Origin: Torymus aiolomorphi
Lineage: Eukaryota; Arthropoda; Insecta; Hymenoptera; Torymidae
Reading direction: 5' to 3'
Assembly (NCBI GenBank): GCA_036365515.1
Contig: CM070874.1
Location: forward strand, 242,922,430-242,986,429
DNA length: 64,000 nucleotides
Shown: positions 10,610-22,495 of the stretch, piece after piece
How positions within the stretch are numbered: the stretch's first letter is position 1
Layout: every line of letters starts with the position of its first letter
Program-made: the position numbers and the translations under genes
The notes under the pieces: generated by a model
What the model saw: the letters and a program-made list of their open reading frames with translations, nothing else
What the model was told of the DNA's origin: nothing
The model's database searches: none

Positions 10610-12140
10610 AATGTAGATAATAAATAATAATGGTCCTAACATTGTTCCTTGGGGGACTCCCATTTGTATTGTATCGAATGTGCTATTTGAATTGTTTACT
10701 TTTACTCTTTGTTTTCTGTTATCTAAGTAGCTTTTTAGTAGTTTGTAAACTTTACCTCTTATTCCATAGTTGTATAGTTTATTGAAAAGTATCTTATGAT
10801 CCACTGTGTCAAATGCCTTTGCAAGATCAAGAAAGGTGGCTGCTATAGGTTCACTTTGATCTATTTGATTGTATATTAAGCTTGTTAGAGCATTTAGTGC
10901 ATCTTTAGTACTTTTATTTTTTCTGACGCTGAATTGTTTCTGTGATATAATTTTGTTTTTATCTAGAGAGCTTAGTAACCGTTTGTGTAATAATTTTTCA
11001 AATATTTTTGCGATATTGGAGATAAGCGATATTGGTCTATAGTTGTTTGGTAAATGTTTTTCTTTTCCTTTGTATATCGGAATGACTTCAGCTATTTTTA
11101 GTGCATGTGGCCGGACATCATGTTCTATGCATGTGTTGTAGATGTCTACAAGTGGTTTGCTGATGTATTGTTTTAGTGTTTTTATAACTTGTGCATCTAT
11201 TTCATCTATACTTCCTTTTTTGTTCTTTAAACTTGTGATAATGTCATTCATTTCAATTTGGTTAGTTGAGAATAGATACATGGTTTTGGGATTCATGGGT
11301 GGCATTTGTAAATTTTCATTTTGAGTAGTTACTATCTTCTCACTCATTTTTCTTCCTATATTACAAAAGTATTCATCTTTTTCATTCATCTTTTCAGCTA
11401 TTTGAGTTGAGTCAGTGATTTTTATATTGTTATTTTTTAGGTAGTTTATGTTATTATTATTATTGATTTCTTTTCCAAGTTTTTTATTAATTATCTTCCA
11501 AAGATTCTTTTGGTTATTTTGGTTCTTTTCTATTTGTTTTTTATCATAGCTATTTTTTGCTTTGTTTATAGTTTGGTTTAATATTTTTACATAATTCTTG
11601 TAAGTATCTTTTTTTGATGTATTTTGTGGGTTTTTTTCCATATGTTGTATAATTTTTCTTTCGTTTCACATGATGTAATTATGGCTTTGGTTATCCAACA
11701 TTTTCTGGGTGTAGATTTTATTTTTTTATTGTTATTAGTTGATTCAGATTCATATATGCATTTTTTAATTTTGAGTATCAACTGATCTAGTGCATTGTTT
11801 GGGTCTGTGGTTATGGAGATATCTCCCCAGTTAATGTTATTACTTATAGTTTTTAATTTGTTATAATTTATTGTTTTGTAATTGGTTTTGTTATCATTTT
11901 TTTTATCTTCTTTATAGACATTAATATCGGGTAATGATCATTAAAAGTTATTGTTATCGTATAACTTTTGTACGCAATTTGATCAAGTTTTAAGTAAATA
12001 TTGTCTATGCAAGTTTCTTTACCAATGTCACTGTTTGCTGGTCTAGTTATTTGATTGAATCCTGGGTGATATCCATTTTCTAATAGGATCTGTAAAAACT
12101 CTTGGCCTATTATTTCATTACTGTTTATGTCTATGTTAAA
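10610..12140 (-). pseudogene. LINE B ORF2, endonuclease C-terminus and reverse transcriptase N-terminal half
   Basis: Transcribed from 12140 down. FNIDIN and ITRPANSD mark the end of the endonuclease-type domain. PRKCWITKAIITSCETKEKL is the linker. NYRPISLISNIAKIFEKLL, FLDLAKAFDTVDHKILF and MGVPQGTMLGPLLFII are reverse transcriptase palm and finger blocks. The frame then runs straight into the 5' end of LINE A, creating a chimeric ORF from 11641 to 10232. One frameshift separates the 11781-11587 and 11641-10610 pieces. The element is truncated 5' of the GDFN motif, next to the repeats at 12170. Confidence 0.9.
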
Positions 12141-12530
12141 GTATTAAGATAAAAGCGAGAGAATAAGGCGTCTTCTTCAAGCGGACTGATCCTTGGTTCA
12201 CCCGACCAAAAGGGCGCGTCTCTTGAAAAATAGTCCTCCTCATCCAAAACCGAATCAAAATGGCATCATTTTCAAGCAGGCTGATCCTTGGCCCACCCGG
12301 CCAAAGGGCCTGTCTCTTGAATTGGCCCATCTTGAAATCATCTTGAAATCATCTTGAAATCGTCTTGAAATCGTCTTGAAATCGTCTTGAAATTGTCTTG
12401 AAATCGTCTTGAAATCGTCTTGAAATCGTCTTGAAATCGTCTTGAAATCTTTTTGGAATAGTCTACTTTTTAAGCGGGTTGATCTTTGACTCATCCGGTC
12501 AAAGGACCCGTCTCATAAAATGTAGAATCG
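12141..12530. repeat. About 95-bp dispersed unit plus 12-bp tandem array
   Basis: Three copies of a unit with GCGGRCTGATCCTTGG, CACCCGRCCAAA and CGTCTCTTGAA occur near 12180, 12275 and 12472. Between the second and third lies a 12-bp tandem array at about 12329-12452, consensus TTGAAATCGTCT, ten or more copies. The minus-strand ORF across it (RRFQDDFKTIS repeats) is a translation of the array and not a gene. Confidence 0.85.
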
Positions 12531-12699
12531 TCATTTTTGGGGGTTTCATCATGTCATCATCGGTGGGTAAAGTTTTGTCGGTAATTCTTGGACACAAGTG
12601 GGGAGTTGCCACGCCGTGGTACTTCACCTCTGTCCCTTCTCTAGCATTTGCCCTGTGCCTCACGGTAAAAACCACGGCTCAAAATAACTGTGAGTAGAG
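12531..12699. other. Unassigned sequence beside the gypsy remnant
   Basis: Moderate GC, no convincing motif. It lies immediately 3' (minus strand) of the integrase remnant and could be the end of the internal region or an LTR edge. Only one copy is present, so this cannot be decided. Confidence 0.25.
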
Positions 12700-13800
12700 C
12701 AGAAGAAATTACCTATCGTGGTAGGTGGCGAATCGATCAATATGAATGATTTTCCTTTTGTGTTTTGGTGTTTTCTGGATCTTCTTGAGAATCTTGTAAG
12801 GTCCTTCCCAATCACGTTGGAGCTTCGGAGTCCTTCCTTTGACTCGGCGAGGATTATACAACCATACTTTCTGTAGTTCTCGAAAGTTGTCATGTCTGGA
12901 TGTTCTGTCATAAGTTGTTTCGTATATTTTGAGGAAAGGAAAATGTTCTTTCGTGCTGATTGATGAATTTTGTTGCTGTTGGTTTTTAGTTTCTGGAGGT
13001 GACTACCATAGTTTCTACCAGCTTCCCTGCAACATCATCGTCTTCGAAAATATCCTGGAAATTAACTAAAAGCTGGGCAAATTTCTCTTTCTGTGACAAA
13101 TCTAAAGTTCGTGAATTATCTTCAAAGATATCTTTCAACAAATCTGGTAATTCCTTAGCCCACTCCATAATTCTACAACATTTCCGTTCGTCAGTATTAC
13201 TGTCAATTGTGCTTGGGGTATTTTGGAAAATTTTGTTTATTGATTCGATAATTCCAGTTTTACTTAAGAAATCACACCCAAGTATACAATCGTCAACAAT
13301 ATCGGCAACAAAAACGATCATCTGAACCGAAGTTTGGCCTTAATCAATTCGGACAATTGTTTTAAACTTGACAGGAACATCTTCACCAGTGGGATATTTC
13401 AAATTTGGTCCATCAAGGGGAATCCGATGACAGCGTGGTTCAACAAATTTAGAATTTAAAATCGTCAAATCTGAACCTGATCTATTTTCAAAATACACGA
13501 TTTCTTATCCACACTGCCATCAAATTCGAAAGTCTTTCAATTTCGAAGAACCCTACAAACACGTGTGTTCGAACCATCAGGTTCAACAGCATCGTGATTA
13601 GGAGCCTGTTCATTGAATGTCAAACTCCGTTCTGAAAGTTTAACATGACCTAGTTTCCCTGTTCTGGACATCGAGAGCGTGTGTGTCCTATCTTATGACA
13701 GCCACAACACTCAAGATTCTTTAACCATTCTTGATGATTGAATGGCTGATCCTGTTTCTCAACGTCTTTCCCACTAATCTGAGTCTTTCCCGAAAAAATT
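12700..13800 (-). pseudogene. Ty3/gypsy-type retroelement remnant: nucleocapsid knuckle, protease, deleted middle, integrase C-terminus
   Basis: Read on the minus strand. At about 13720-13670 there is a CCHC knuckle, CCGCHKIGHTRSRC. At about 13510-13460 is a retropepsin-like active-site region, ENRSGSDLTIL, in which the expected catalytic Asp before Ser/Thr-Gly is Arg. DDCILGCDFL at about 13290 is the protease C-terminal ILG block. FAQLLVNFQDIFEDD near 13070 is the linker that normally precedes reverse transcriptase. Directly after it, at 12960-12710, comes the integrase GPY/F module (VWLYNPRRVKGRTPKLQ, then DWEGPYKILKKI). The reverse transcriptase, RNase H and integrase core are missing, implying an internal deletion of several kb near 12970. 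Stops and frameshifts confirm decay. No LTR was found. Confidence 0.8.
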
Positions 13801-14560
13801 AGTAAATTGTTTAGTAAGTGTAGGAAAGGTAAAAAAGTGTAAGAAAATGTAATAAAAATGTAGTTTGATGTTGAATTTCGGACATATTTTATATCTTTTT
13901 ACACTTGTTTACACTTTCTTTACATTTTCGTATACTTTTGTACATTTCATAAAATTTGTAAAAATCCGTAAAAACTTACTGTTTTCTACAGTTATTTACA
14001 CTTTGTTACATTTTTTTTACATATTTTTTTACATTTTTCTACACTTTCCTACAGTTCATAAAATTGTTATTAACCGTAAAAATCTATAAATATAAAAAAA
14101 TGTAAGAAAATGTTAAAAAAATATAAGAAAATGTAAAAGAATGTAAAAAAGTGTACAAAAGTATTAAAAACAGTGAAAAAAAAAACATACTAAAATGTAA
14201 AAAGAAATATAATCAACTGCAAGAAAGTATAAAAAAAGTGCAAGAATGTGTTGAAAAACTGTAAAAACATGTAAGAAAGTATAAAAAAGGTAAAAATAAA
14301 GTGTTAATAAATATAAAAAAGTGTAAAAACACTATAATCAAATGTTAATAAATATTAAAGAAACCGTAAGAAAATGTTAATAAATCTGAAGAAGTGTAAA
14401 AAATTGTAAAAGCATTTTTGAATTATGAGTATCAAAGAAAGTGTTACAAAATATAAAAGAACTGTAAGATAGTGTACAAAAATGTAAAAAAGTGTAAAGA
14501 AAGTGTAGAAAAGGGCAAAAGAATGTAAAAAACGTCTGAAATCTAGTAGTTTTTTTAAAC
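13797..14560. repeat. Low-complexity minisatellite of TGTAAAAAAGTGTAAG type, with orientation switches
   Basis: Irregular 10-20 bp units built from GTGTAAR and (A)n. They appear as G/A-rich units at about 13797-13860, as the reverse complement (TTTACACTTTCTTACA) at 13890-14060, and as the G/A-rich form again at 14095-14550. The same motif occurs at 58800-58940. ORFs here are by-products of the repeat. Confidence 0.75.
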
Positions 14561-15180
14561 ATTTTTTACACTTTTGCTTCGAATTTTTGATTTTCAAAAA
14601 ATTTATTTTTGAATTTTTTTAATGATTGGATTTAAATTCTTGAGTCGGATATGTAGCATTCGAAAGAGCATGAAAAAAACCTATATTTTCAAAACAAACA
14701 AAAAATTCTCTAGCTATCACGGTTCTTTTGTTATTAACATAAACGGTTTTTTTTTTTTTTTTAAAGCTTATAACTCCCAAACTAAACGGTCAATTTCTTC
14801 GAGAAAAATCATGATAATGCAGAATATAAATAACTATAATCTGTAAAAACTTGAATCGATTCTTTTGGTTAGTTTGAATAGTTTTCGGCTGAGTTATTTT
14901 CAAAAAATTTATTTTTGAATTTTTTTAATGATTGGATTTAAATTTTTGAGTCGGATATGTAGCATTCGAAAGAGCATGAAAAAACCTATTTTTTCAAGAC
15001 AAACAAAAATTCTCTAGCTATCACGGTTCTTTTGTTGTTAACATAAACGGTTTTTTTTTAAAGCTTATAACTCCCAAACTAAACGGTCAATTTCTTCGAG
15101 AAAAATCATGATAATGCAGAATATAAATAACTATAATCTGTAAAAACTTGAATCGATTCTTTTGGTTAGTTATTGAGAAA
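14561..15180. repeat. 306-bp tandem duplication
   Basis: Two copies (from about 14585 and about 14891, offset 306) share AATGATTGGATTTAAATT, TAGCTATCACGGTTCTTTTG, AAACGGTCAATTTCTTCGAG and ATCGATTCTTTTGGTTAG. They differ mainly in poly(T) length and a few substitutions. Confidence 0.85.
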
Positions 15181-15930
15181 AAAATTGATAAATGCAAAAA
15201 AAATGAGTTTTGTATGTCCAACGATTACGGGAGTAAAATTGACTTAATAGCTTCAAAATTTCTTGTAGATGTAGGTTTTGGATAGTTCTCGGTCGAGTTT
15301 GTTGCGCAAAATGATTGGTCCATAAATTTCAGAGATATTTGAGGTTAAAATTTTTTTAACCTTTTTTCAAATCGTAATTTCTCGAGAACGGCTCTGTATA
15401 TCTGAGTCGGATGGTAAGCATTCGAATGAGAATTAAAATACCTATATTTTCCAAAAAAAAATAATTTTTCTAGCTATCACGATTCTTTTGTTATTAACAA
15501 AAACGTAAACATTGAAAAATGAAAAAATGAGTTTTGTATGTCCAACGATTACTGGAGTAAAATTGGCTTAATTGCTTCAAAATTCCTTGTAGATGTAGAT
15601 TTTGAATAGTTTTCGGCTGAGTTCTTTGCGCAAAATGATTGGTCCATAAATTTCAGAGATATTTGCGGTTAAGATTGTTTAAATTTTTTTCCAAATCGTA
15701 ATTTCTCGAAAACGGCTTGATGAATCAGCCACAGATTTATAGACAATTTTGTATGTGATATAGATATTATATATGTGAATTTTTATCAAGATCTAAAATC
15801 AAGAGAACATTGCTCTAAGTTTCACACTAATATACCCTTCTGCAGAGTTTCAAGTCAAAATATTAATTCGTTTTTGCGCAAACTTTGAACAAAATGTTGA
15901 CATAACCCACATAGCATGAAAGGTTCCGGA
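15181..15930. repeat. Second duplicated block, offset about 324 bp
   Basis: Units near 15205-15480 and 15529-15720 share TTTTGTATGTCCAACGATTAC, GCGCAAAATGATTGG and CATAAATTTCAGAGATATTT. The block TAGCTATCACG(G/A)TTCTTTTG links it to the preceding 306-bp repeat. 15720-15930 is AT-rich with no signal. Confidence 0.75.
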
Positions 15931-18900
15931 ATAAAGTTCCAAGGAAGCTTACAGCGGAAGGATTACAAAATCTTCCAGGAAGCTTACTGAAATTTCCAAA
16001 AAGAATACATTGGAAGTTTTCTAAGTAAGCTTCCAAAAAGACTCCTAGAAGGTAACAGAGAAAGTGCCAAATACCTTACTATTAAATATTCTATGTAAGC
16101 ATTCTGAATGTTTCCAAAAAGCTGACATGAAACCCTACAAAAAATGATTACTGGAAGCTTTCATGGAAGGTTCGTGGAAGCTAACAGGAAGTTTCTAGAA
16201 AGACGAAAAATTCAATTCCATGTAAAGCTTACTGCAAGATTTTGAAATATATTCCATAAAGCTTCGTCGGAAACTTCCACTAAAAATTTAAGGGAAGCTT
16301 CCATGGAAGACTGTAGAAAGCATTCTAGAAAGATTCATGGCATATAAAAAAAAACTGGCCTAAAGATATAACGGAAGCTTCCAAAAGGGCTACGCTGAAA
16401 TCTTCCATGGAAGCTTCCCGTAAGTTTTACGGAAGGCTAACGGAAAGGTTCCAGAAGTGCTACGGTGAAATGTTACTTTAAACTTACGAGAATGGTTCCA
16501 AAAAGCTTTCATGAAACGTTATAGAAAATGATTACTGTAAGCTTTTATGGAAAGTTCCTGGAAGTTAAGGGGGCTAGACACCTTTTTTCTCTGAAATAAG
16601 AAGTCACATTTTAATACATAAATGTAAACTAATTATTTCATACTTTTTACATATAAAAGTGGGTATATTTACCTTACCTTAAAACTTTCTCCGATGGGCC
16701 TTTTATATGGTCCAGAACCATAGTCATCGATGAAACAAGTTTTTTCACTAACCGTAAGCTTTGAAAGTTTCCTGTGGATGGATTGACTTCAGATTTGAAC
16801 TAAATTACTCCTGAATAGTATAATTCTCATATGAGTGTAGGGATTTTTTATCTAATGACAAAAAAAATTGTGCTGTTTTTCAAGAGTCTTTTTTATAATT
16901 TTTTTAATTTTTTTATATTTTTTCATAATTTTTCTGATGTAAAAATTTTTTCCGACATTTAATCCTAAATTCCTACACTCATATGAGAATTATACTATTC
17001 AGGAGTAATTTAGTTCAAATCTGAAGTCAATCCATCCACAGGAAAATTTCAAAGCTTACGGTTAGTGAAAAAACTTGTTTCATCGATGACTATGGTTCTG
17101 GACCATATAAAAGGCGCATCGGAGAAAGTTTTAAGGTAAGGTAAATATACCCACTTTTATATGTAAAAAGTATGAAATAATTAGTTTACATTTATGTTTG
17201 CAAGATTTTGAAATATATTCCATAAAGCTTCCTCGGAAATTTCCACTGAAAATTTAAGGGAAGCTTCAATGAAAGATTGTAGAAAGCATTCTAGTAAGAT
17301 TCCTGGCGTATAAAAAAGGCTGCCCTAAAGATATAACGGAAGCTCCCAAAAGGGTTACGCTGAAATCATCCATGGAAGCTTCCCGTAAGTTTTACGGAAC
17401 GCTAACAAAAAGGTTCCAACAGTGCTACGGTGAAATGTTACTTTAAACTTACGAGAATGGTTCCAAAAAGCTTACATGAGACCTTATAGAAAATGATTAC
17501 TGGAAGGTTTCATGGAAGGTTTCTGGAAGCTAACAGGATGCGTCTAGGAAGACGAAAAGTTCAATTCCATGTAAAGCTTATTGTAAGCTTTTGAAATATA
17601 TTACATAAAGTGTCCGCGGTAACTTTCAGTGATAATTTAAGAGAAGCTACGATGAAAAATTCCAGGAATTATTCTAGAAAGATTCCGGGCGTATAAAAAA
17701 ACTGGCCTAAAGATATTACGGAAGCTCCCAAAAGAGTTACGCTGAAATCTTCCATGGAAGCTTCCAGTAAATTTTATGAAAGGTTAATAAAAAGGTTCCA
17801 AAAGTGCTATGGTGAAAATTTACTTGAAACTTACGAGAAAGTTTCCAAAAACCTTACATGAAAGATTACGAAAAATGATTATTGGAAGCATTTATGAAAG
17901 ATTCCTGGAAGATATCCGAAAGCATCTATGAAGACGAAAACTTCAATTTCATGTAACGCTTAATGGAAGCTTTTAAAATATATTCCATACTGCTTCTTCG
18001 GAACCTCCAGTATAAACTTGAGGGAAGCTTTTATGAAAAATTCTAGAAAGCAATACAGAAAGGTTCCTGGCATATGAAAAAAAACTGGCTTAATGATATA
18101 ACGGAAGCTTCCAAAAGGGTCACACTGAAATCTTCCGAGAAGCTACTTGTAAGTTTTATGGAAGGCTAACGATAAGGTTTCACAAGTGATATAGTGAAAT
18201 GTTACTCGAAACTTACGAGAAAGGTTTAAAAAAGCTTACATGAAAGATTACGAAAAATGATTATTGGATGCATTTATGGAAGATTCCTGGAAGCTAATAG
18301 GAAGCATCTAGGAAGACGAAAAGTTCAATTCCATGTAAGGCTTACTGGAATTTTATGAAATATATTCCATAAAGCTTCCTCGGAAACATCTATTGAAAAT
18401 TTGATGGAAGTTTCCATGAAGAGTCTAGGAAGCATTCTAGAAAGGTTCTTGGCATGTGACAAAAAAATTGGCTTTAAAATATAAATGAAGCTTTCAAAAA
18501 GGTTTCGAAGTAATTTATTAGGAAACTTTTCGGGTGTTTCTTGGAATGCTGGCAAACGTTCTAAATAGGCTACAAAGAAATGTAACGTGATATCTTTTGT
18601 AAGTTTTCGGAAAACATTCATGAATGATAACAGAACATCCATGCCGGAACCTTTCCTTAAATGCTCCTGGAAGCTAACATTACGGTTCTAGGAAGTCAAA
18701 TAGTCAATAAAGTACACACTAGGCTGAATAGAAGCTTTCCAAATATGTTCCTGGAAGATGCCTTTGAGAGTTTCAATTGAACTTTTGCGGAGGGCTTTCA
18801 GGAATGGTTCTAAGAGGTATCCTATATAGGTTTCCGAAATATCGCAAAAAAACAGCCTGATGTTGTAACAGAAGCTTCCCAAAAATTTTCGAAGTAATCC

Positions 18901-19780
18901 TCTTAAGAAGCTTCCCGAACGTTTCGAAGTAATCCTCTTAAGAAGCTTTCCGAATGTTTCTGGGAAAGCTGACAGAAAGGTTTAAACAGACTACGAATAA
19001 ATGCAACGTGGAATTTACAAGAAAGATTCCGGAAAGCTTTCATGAAAGATGACAGAATATTCGTGCTGGAAGCTTTTGTGAAATGCTCCTCGAAGCTAAC
19101 TGCATGGTTCTAGAAAGACAAATAATTAAAGTACATAGAAAGCTGACCGGAAGCTCTTCGATTATGTTCCAGGAAGCTTGCTCTTGAAGTTTCAATTGAA
19201 ATTCGCTTAAAGCTTTCAGAGAAGGTTCTAGGAAGCATTTTTGAAAGGTTCCCGACATATGACAAAACAACAAACCTACAGTTATAAGGAAATTTACCAA
19301 AAGGTTTCGACGTAATCTATCTAGGAAGCTTTCTGGAAGTTTGCAAGAAGGCTGACAAATTTCACACAGGCTACGAAGAAATGTAACGTGATATTTACAC
19401 GAAAGTTTCCGGAAAGCGTCCATAGAAGATTGCAGAATATCCTTGTTAGAAGCTTTCGTGCAAGGCTTACGGAAGATTAACAAAAAAGGTTTGAGGCGTG
19501 TTAGGGTGAAAGGTGACTTAAAATTTTCGAGAAAGTTTCCAGAAAGCTTACATGAAAGATTATAGAATATTATAACTTGATTCTGTCATGGAAGGCTCCT
19601 GAAAGCTTACAAGAAGTTTCTAGAAATACCAAAAGCTAAATTATACGTATAAAGCTTACTGGGAGCTTTTGAAATATATTCCTGAAAGCTTCCTCTGGAA
19701 GTTCCAATTTCAGTTTCAGGGTAGTTTAAATTAAAGATTCTAGGAAGCATTCCAGAAAGATTCCTGACGTATGACAAAAA
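15931..19780. repeat. Degenerate satellite of about 380 bp, rich in AAGCTT and GGAAGCTTCC
   Basis: The marker TTTTGAAATATATTCCATAA recurs at about 16232, 17210, 17589, 17970, 18352 and 19668. Consecutive uninterrupted spacings are 379-383 bp. A second marker (TTACGAGAA…TTACATGAAAGATTA) keeps the same period. The first interval is enlarged by the foldback at 16565-17197. Short AAGCTT-centred palindromes occur every 20-40 bp. Minus-strand ORFs at 18325-18642, 18688-18882 and 19040-19483 lie wholly in the repeat and are not genes. Similar sequence resumes after the Kolobok-like element. Confidence 0.85.
16565..17197. mobile_element. Foldback element with arms of about 231 bp in the satellite
   Basis: The arms at 16616-16847 and 16967-17197 are near-perfect inverse copies (for example TAAACTAATTATTTCATA against TATGAAATAATTAGTTTA). 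They are separated by a T-rich spacer of about 120 bp. The left end is TTAA followed by GGGGGCTAGACACC. The corresponding terminal 50 bp is absent on the right, where satellite resumes directly. Satellite on both sides shows it inserted into that array. Confidence 0.85.
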
Positions 19781-20107
19781 ATCTTAATTTTATCTAAGGT
19801 CCTGTCTAAGGTCTTGTCTAAGGTATTTTCCATGGTTTTGTCCTTAGACCAACTTCGGACAAATGCAAAAATCTAATGGCAAAAGTGATCATGGAATCAC
19901 ACTATACTTCCTGCACCTCTACGGATATACCATTATTATTATTTTTATTTATTTTCATTTATTTATTCTTATAAATTTTCTCTTGCTTTTATATTTTTTA
20001 TTTTCATTTGTCAACTTTTGCATTAGTAATTTTTATATTCTATAATGACAATCGTGAATTTGTTTATTTATTTGCTTATAAATATAATGTATCTGAAAAG
20101 TTCGTGC
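19781..20107. other. Non-satellite AT-rich flank of the Kolobok-like element
   Basis: Begins with three to four short repeats of TCTAAGGTCYTG (19795-19830), then AT-rich DNA without coding signal. The flank on the other side of the transposon (23474-23500) rejoins it at TTAA. Confidence 0.5.
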
Positions 20108-20774
20108 TTAAGGGGACAAGCCATGGTTAGGGGGTCGAAAAATCGATTTTTTTTTTATGTACTATTTTGATAGCAAATTTTCCGCTGAATACTATGCTTC
20201 CAACCGCATTTCCAAATTCGATTTCGTTTAGAAAATACAGCTAAAACCGTGAAGTCACTTTTTTGCATATTTAGTGATTTTTCTTAAATTATCCATTTTA
20301 GATACTCTATTGTTAATCTTATATTATTTTATGCTTCACAGCATACAATACTGAATTTAGAACGTAAATGTACATTGACATAGTAGGCAAACTTAACTCG
20401 AGGTATAAACCTCGTGTATTTTACTTTTATTCTACTTATACAAAAGTATAATACGTACAATACATATAGATGGTTTAAAATCTCATCTGTTTACGTTCTG
20501 TCAGCGCCATAGTCGTTGGGATTTAAACTAAAAGTGTTTTGAATATAATTGAATCTGCATTTTTCAATGCAATTTATTCAGTATTGACAAAAAATTTTTT
20601 TGTAAATAAAGTGCTGTGTAGAACTCTTTTAACTGAGAGTGTAGAAGACAGCGATTTTAGGTTAACTGCACTGTGCAAAGTGTTGTTAATATTTTTAATT
20701 TAGTGAGTTCAATGAGTGACTTTTATTTGTGTTTTTTAATAACTAACATTATAGAGGATTAGATATTAGCCACT

Positions 20775-22495
20775 ATGGATTCTGACAAGAGAGAAAGAAG
20801 AGAAAATTTGGAAGAAAAAAAAACATAAAGGATTTAACAAAAATTCAGAGAATGTTCAACAAAAAATCACGAACAAAAGGAAAAGAAGTACAACTTCAGG
20901 GAAAATAAAAGATATATCTGTAGAAGCGTCACAAATAAGAAACAGAATAATAGATATAAACATTCTGTTCTTACAGCTGGAGAAATTTCTTGTATGTGCA
21001 ACATGTAAAGGACAAGTTAAAATTATAGAAGAAGATATTCGAGGACTTGGCTCCAAATTTAACATTATGTGCAAAAATTGTTCAGAGAGAAGAATTATAA
21101 GCACGAGCAAGCAAGTTGGAGCTCAAAGCAATGCTTATGAAACCAACAGACGCAGTCTTCTTGCACTAAGAGCAATTGGGCAAGGATATGCTGCATTGCA
21201 AACTTTTTGCGGAATCATGGATTTGCCACCACCTGTTGCACATAGTTTTTATGACCATCTCAATGAAGATTTAAGCAACGTGACTCAAGAGGTAGCACAA
21301 AATTCTATGCAAGAAGCCGTCAAAAAGGAAACAGCATTAACACCAGCTGAAAATCAAGGCCTAGATGTATCTGGTGATGGGTCATGGAGAAAAAGAGGAT
21401 TTTCTTCATTGCAAGGAATTTCAAGTTTGATTGGCTTGCGTTCTCAACAAGTTCTTGACATATTTATCAAGAACAGTTTTTGTAAAGCATGTTTAAAGTG
21501 GGAAAATAGAAAAGGCACAGAAGAATATGAAGACTGGTTCAGTGATCATCAAGATAAATATGCAGCAAACCATGAAGGAAGTGCTGGAAATATGGAAGTC
21601 GATGGCGTTGTGGAAATGTTTAGAAGATCTCAAGAAAAGTATAATGTAAAATACCATCATTACATTGGAGATGGAGATTCGAAAGTGTACAGTGCTTTGT
21701 GCCAGGCCAAACCGTATGGAGATGAAGTTAAAGTTGAGAAGAAGGAGTGTGTGGGACACGTCCAGAAACGAATGGGAACCAGACTCAGGAATTTAAAGAA
21801 AAATTTTGGAAAAAAGTTATTAGACGATGGAAAAACCATTGGAGGCCAAGGACGATTAACAGCAAAAGTAATTGATCAGCTCACCACATATTATGGTAAT
21901 GCCATCAGAAACAACACGGACTCTGTAGAAAAAATGCTGAATGCTATATGGGCTACGTACTATCACAAGATTTCCACAGACCAGAATCCTCAACATCATT
22001 TATGCCCACCAGGACAGAGCAGTTGGTGCAAGTGGCAAAAAGCGAAGGCTCAAAAAAACTAAAAGATTTTCGTCATAAAGGCAGTATTCCTGCAGTGATT
22101 ATGGAGCAGTTGAAACTAATTTAGAAAGATCTCTCTGAACAGGAGCTGCTTCACAGATGTTTAGGCAGTTACACCCAAAATAGTAATGAGAGTTTTAATA
22201 ATTCAGTTTGGAAGATTGTAACCAAGACCTCCTTCAGTGGTGTACATGTGCTCACAGCAGGTGCTTGTATTGCTGTCACTTGCTTCAACGATGGAAGAGT
22301 TGGTTTTCTGAATATTATGGAAGCCTTTGTGTGAAACCTGGAGTAGCTGCAATTAAGTGGGCACAGAAAAGCAATGACATCAGATTATTTCATGCTGAGA
22401 GGAATGCCGAAGAAAACACTTTAGAAAATAGGAGAAAACGAAGGAGACTGCAATTGAATTTACCTGAAGAGTCATATGCACCAGGTTCTTACTAG
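20775..22495 (+). pseudogene. Kolobok-type DDE transposase, frameshifted
   Basis: Probable start is MDSDKRE at 20775, with a frameshift in the Lys-rich N-terminal region. CATCKGQ and MCKNCS (about 20998-21080) form a four-Cys zinc ribbon. The long open stretch 21067-22062 carries LDVSGDGSWRKRGFSSLQG (first catalytic Asp region), YIGDGDSKVYSAL (second Asp) and KKECVGHVQKRMGTRL (the Cys-x2-His motif). After 22062 the frame changes. QNSNESFNNSVW (near 22172) supplies the probable catalytic Glu, followed by a stop and another shift into VKPGVAAIKWAQKS (22330 on) and a basic tail, KRRRLQLNLPEE. It would cut and paste the element at TTAA sites if intact. Three or more frame breaks plus a stop make this copy inactive. 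Confidence 0.85.

Larger units (their letters stand above)
3478..12140 (-). mobile_element. LINE B: three-ORF CR1/Jockey-type non-LTR retrotransposon, interrupted by LINE A
   Basis: Minus-strand element whose 3' end has an A/TAAA-rich tail at about 3478-3505 and whose 5' end is truncated inside the endonuclease domain near 12140. It survives in two blocks, 3478-5578 and 10610-12140. These rejoin at a point inside the reverse transcriptase, between the IIYI segment and the following NDM segment. In order of transcription it has the endonuclease C-terminus, the reverse transcriptase, then an additional ORF3. LINE C (42235-47655) has the same order. Fragments at 30265-30633 and 39024-40840 belong to the same family. 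Confidence 0.9.

Noticed and set aside
12255..12494. ORF rich in FQDDFKTISRR repeats
   Set aside because: Direct product of the 12-bp tandem array.
18325..19483. Three minus-strand ORFs of 64-147 codons
   Set aside because: They lie entirely in the 380-bp AAGCTT-rich satellite, and their sequences follow the repeat period.
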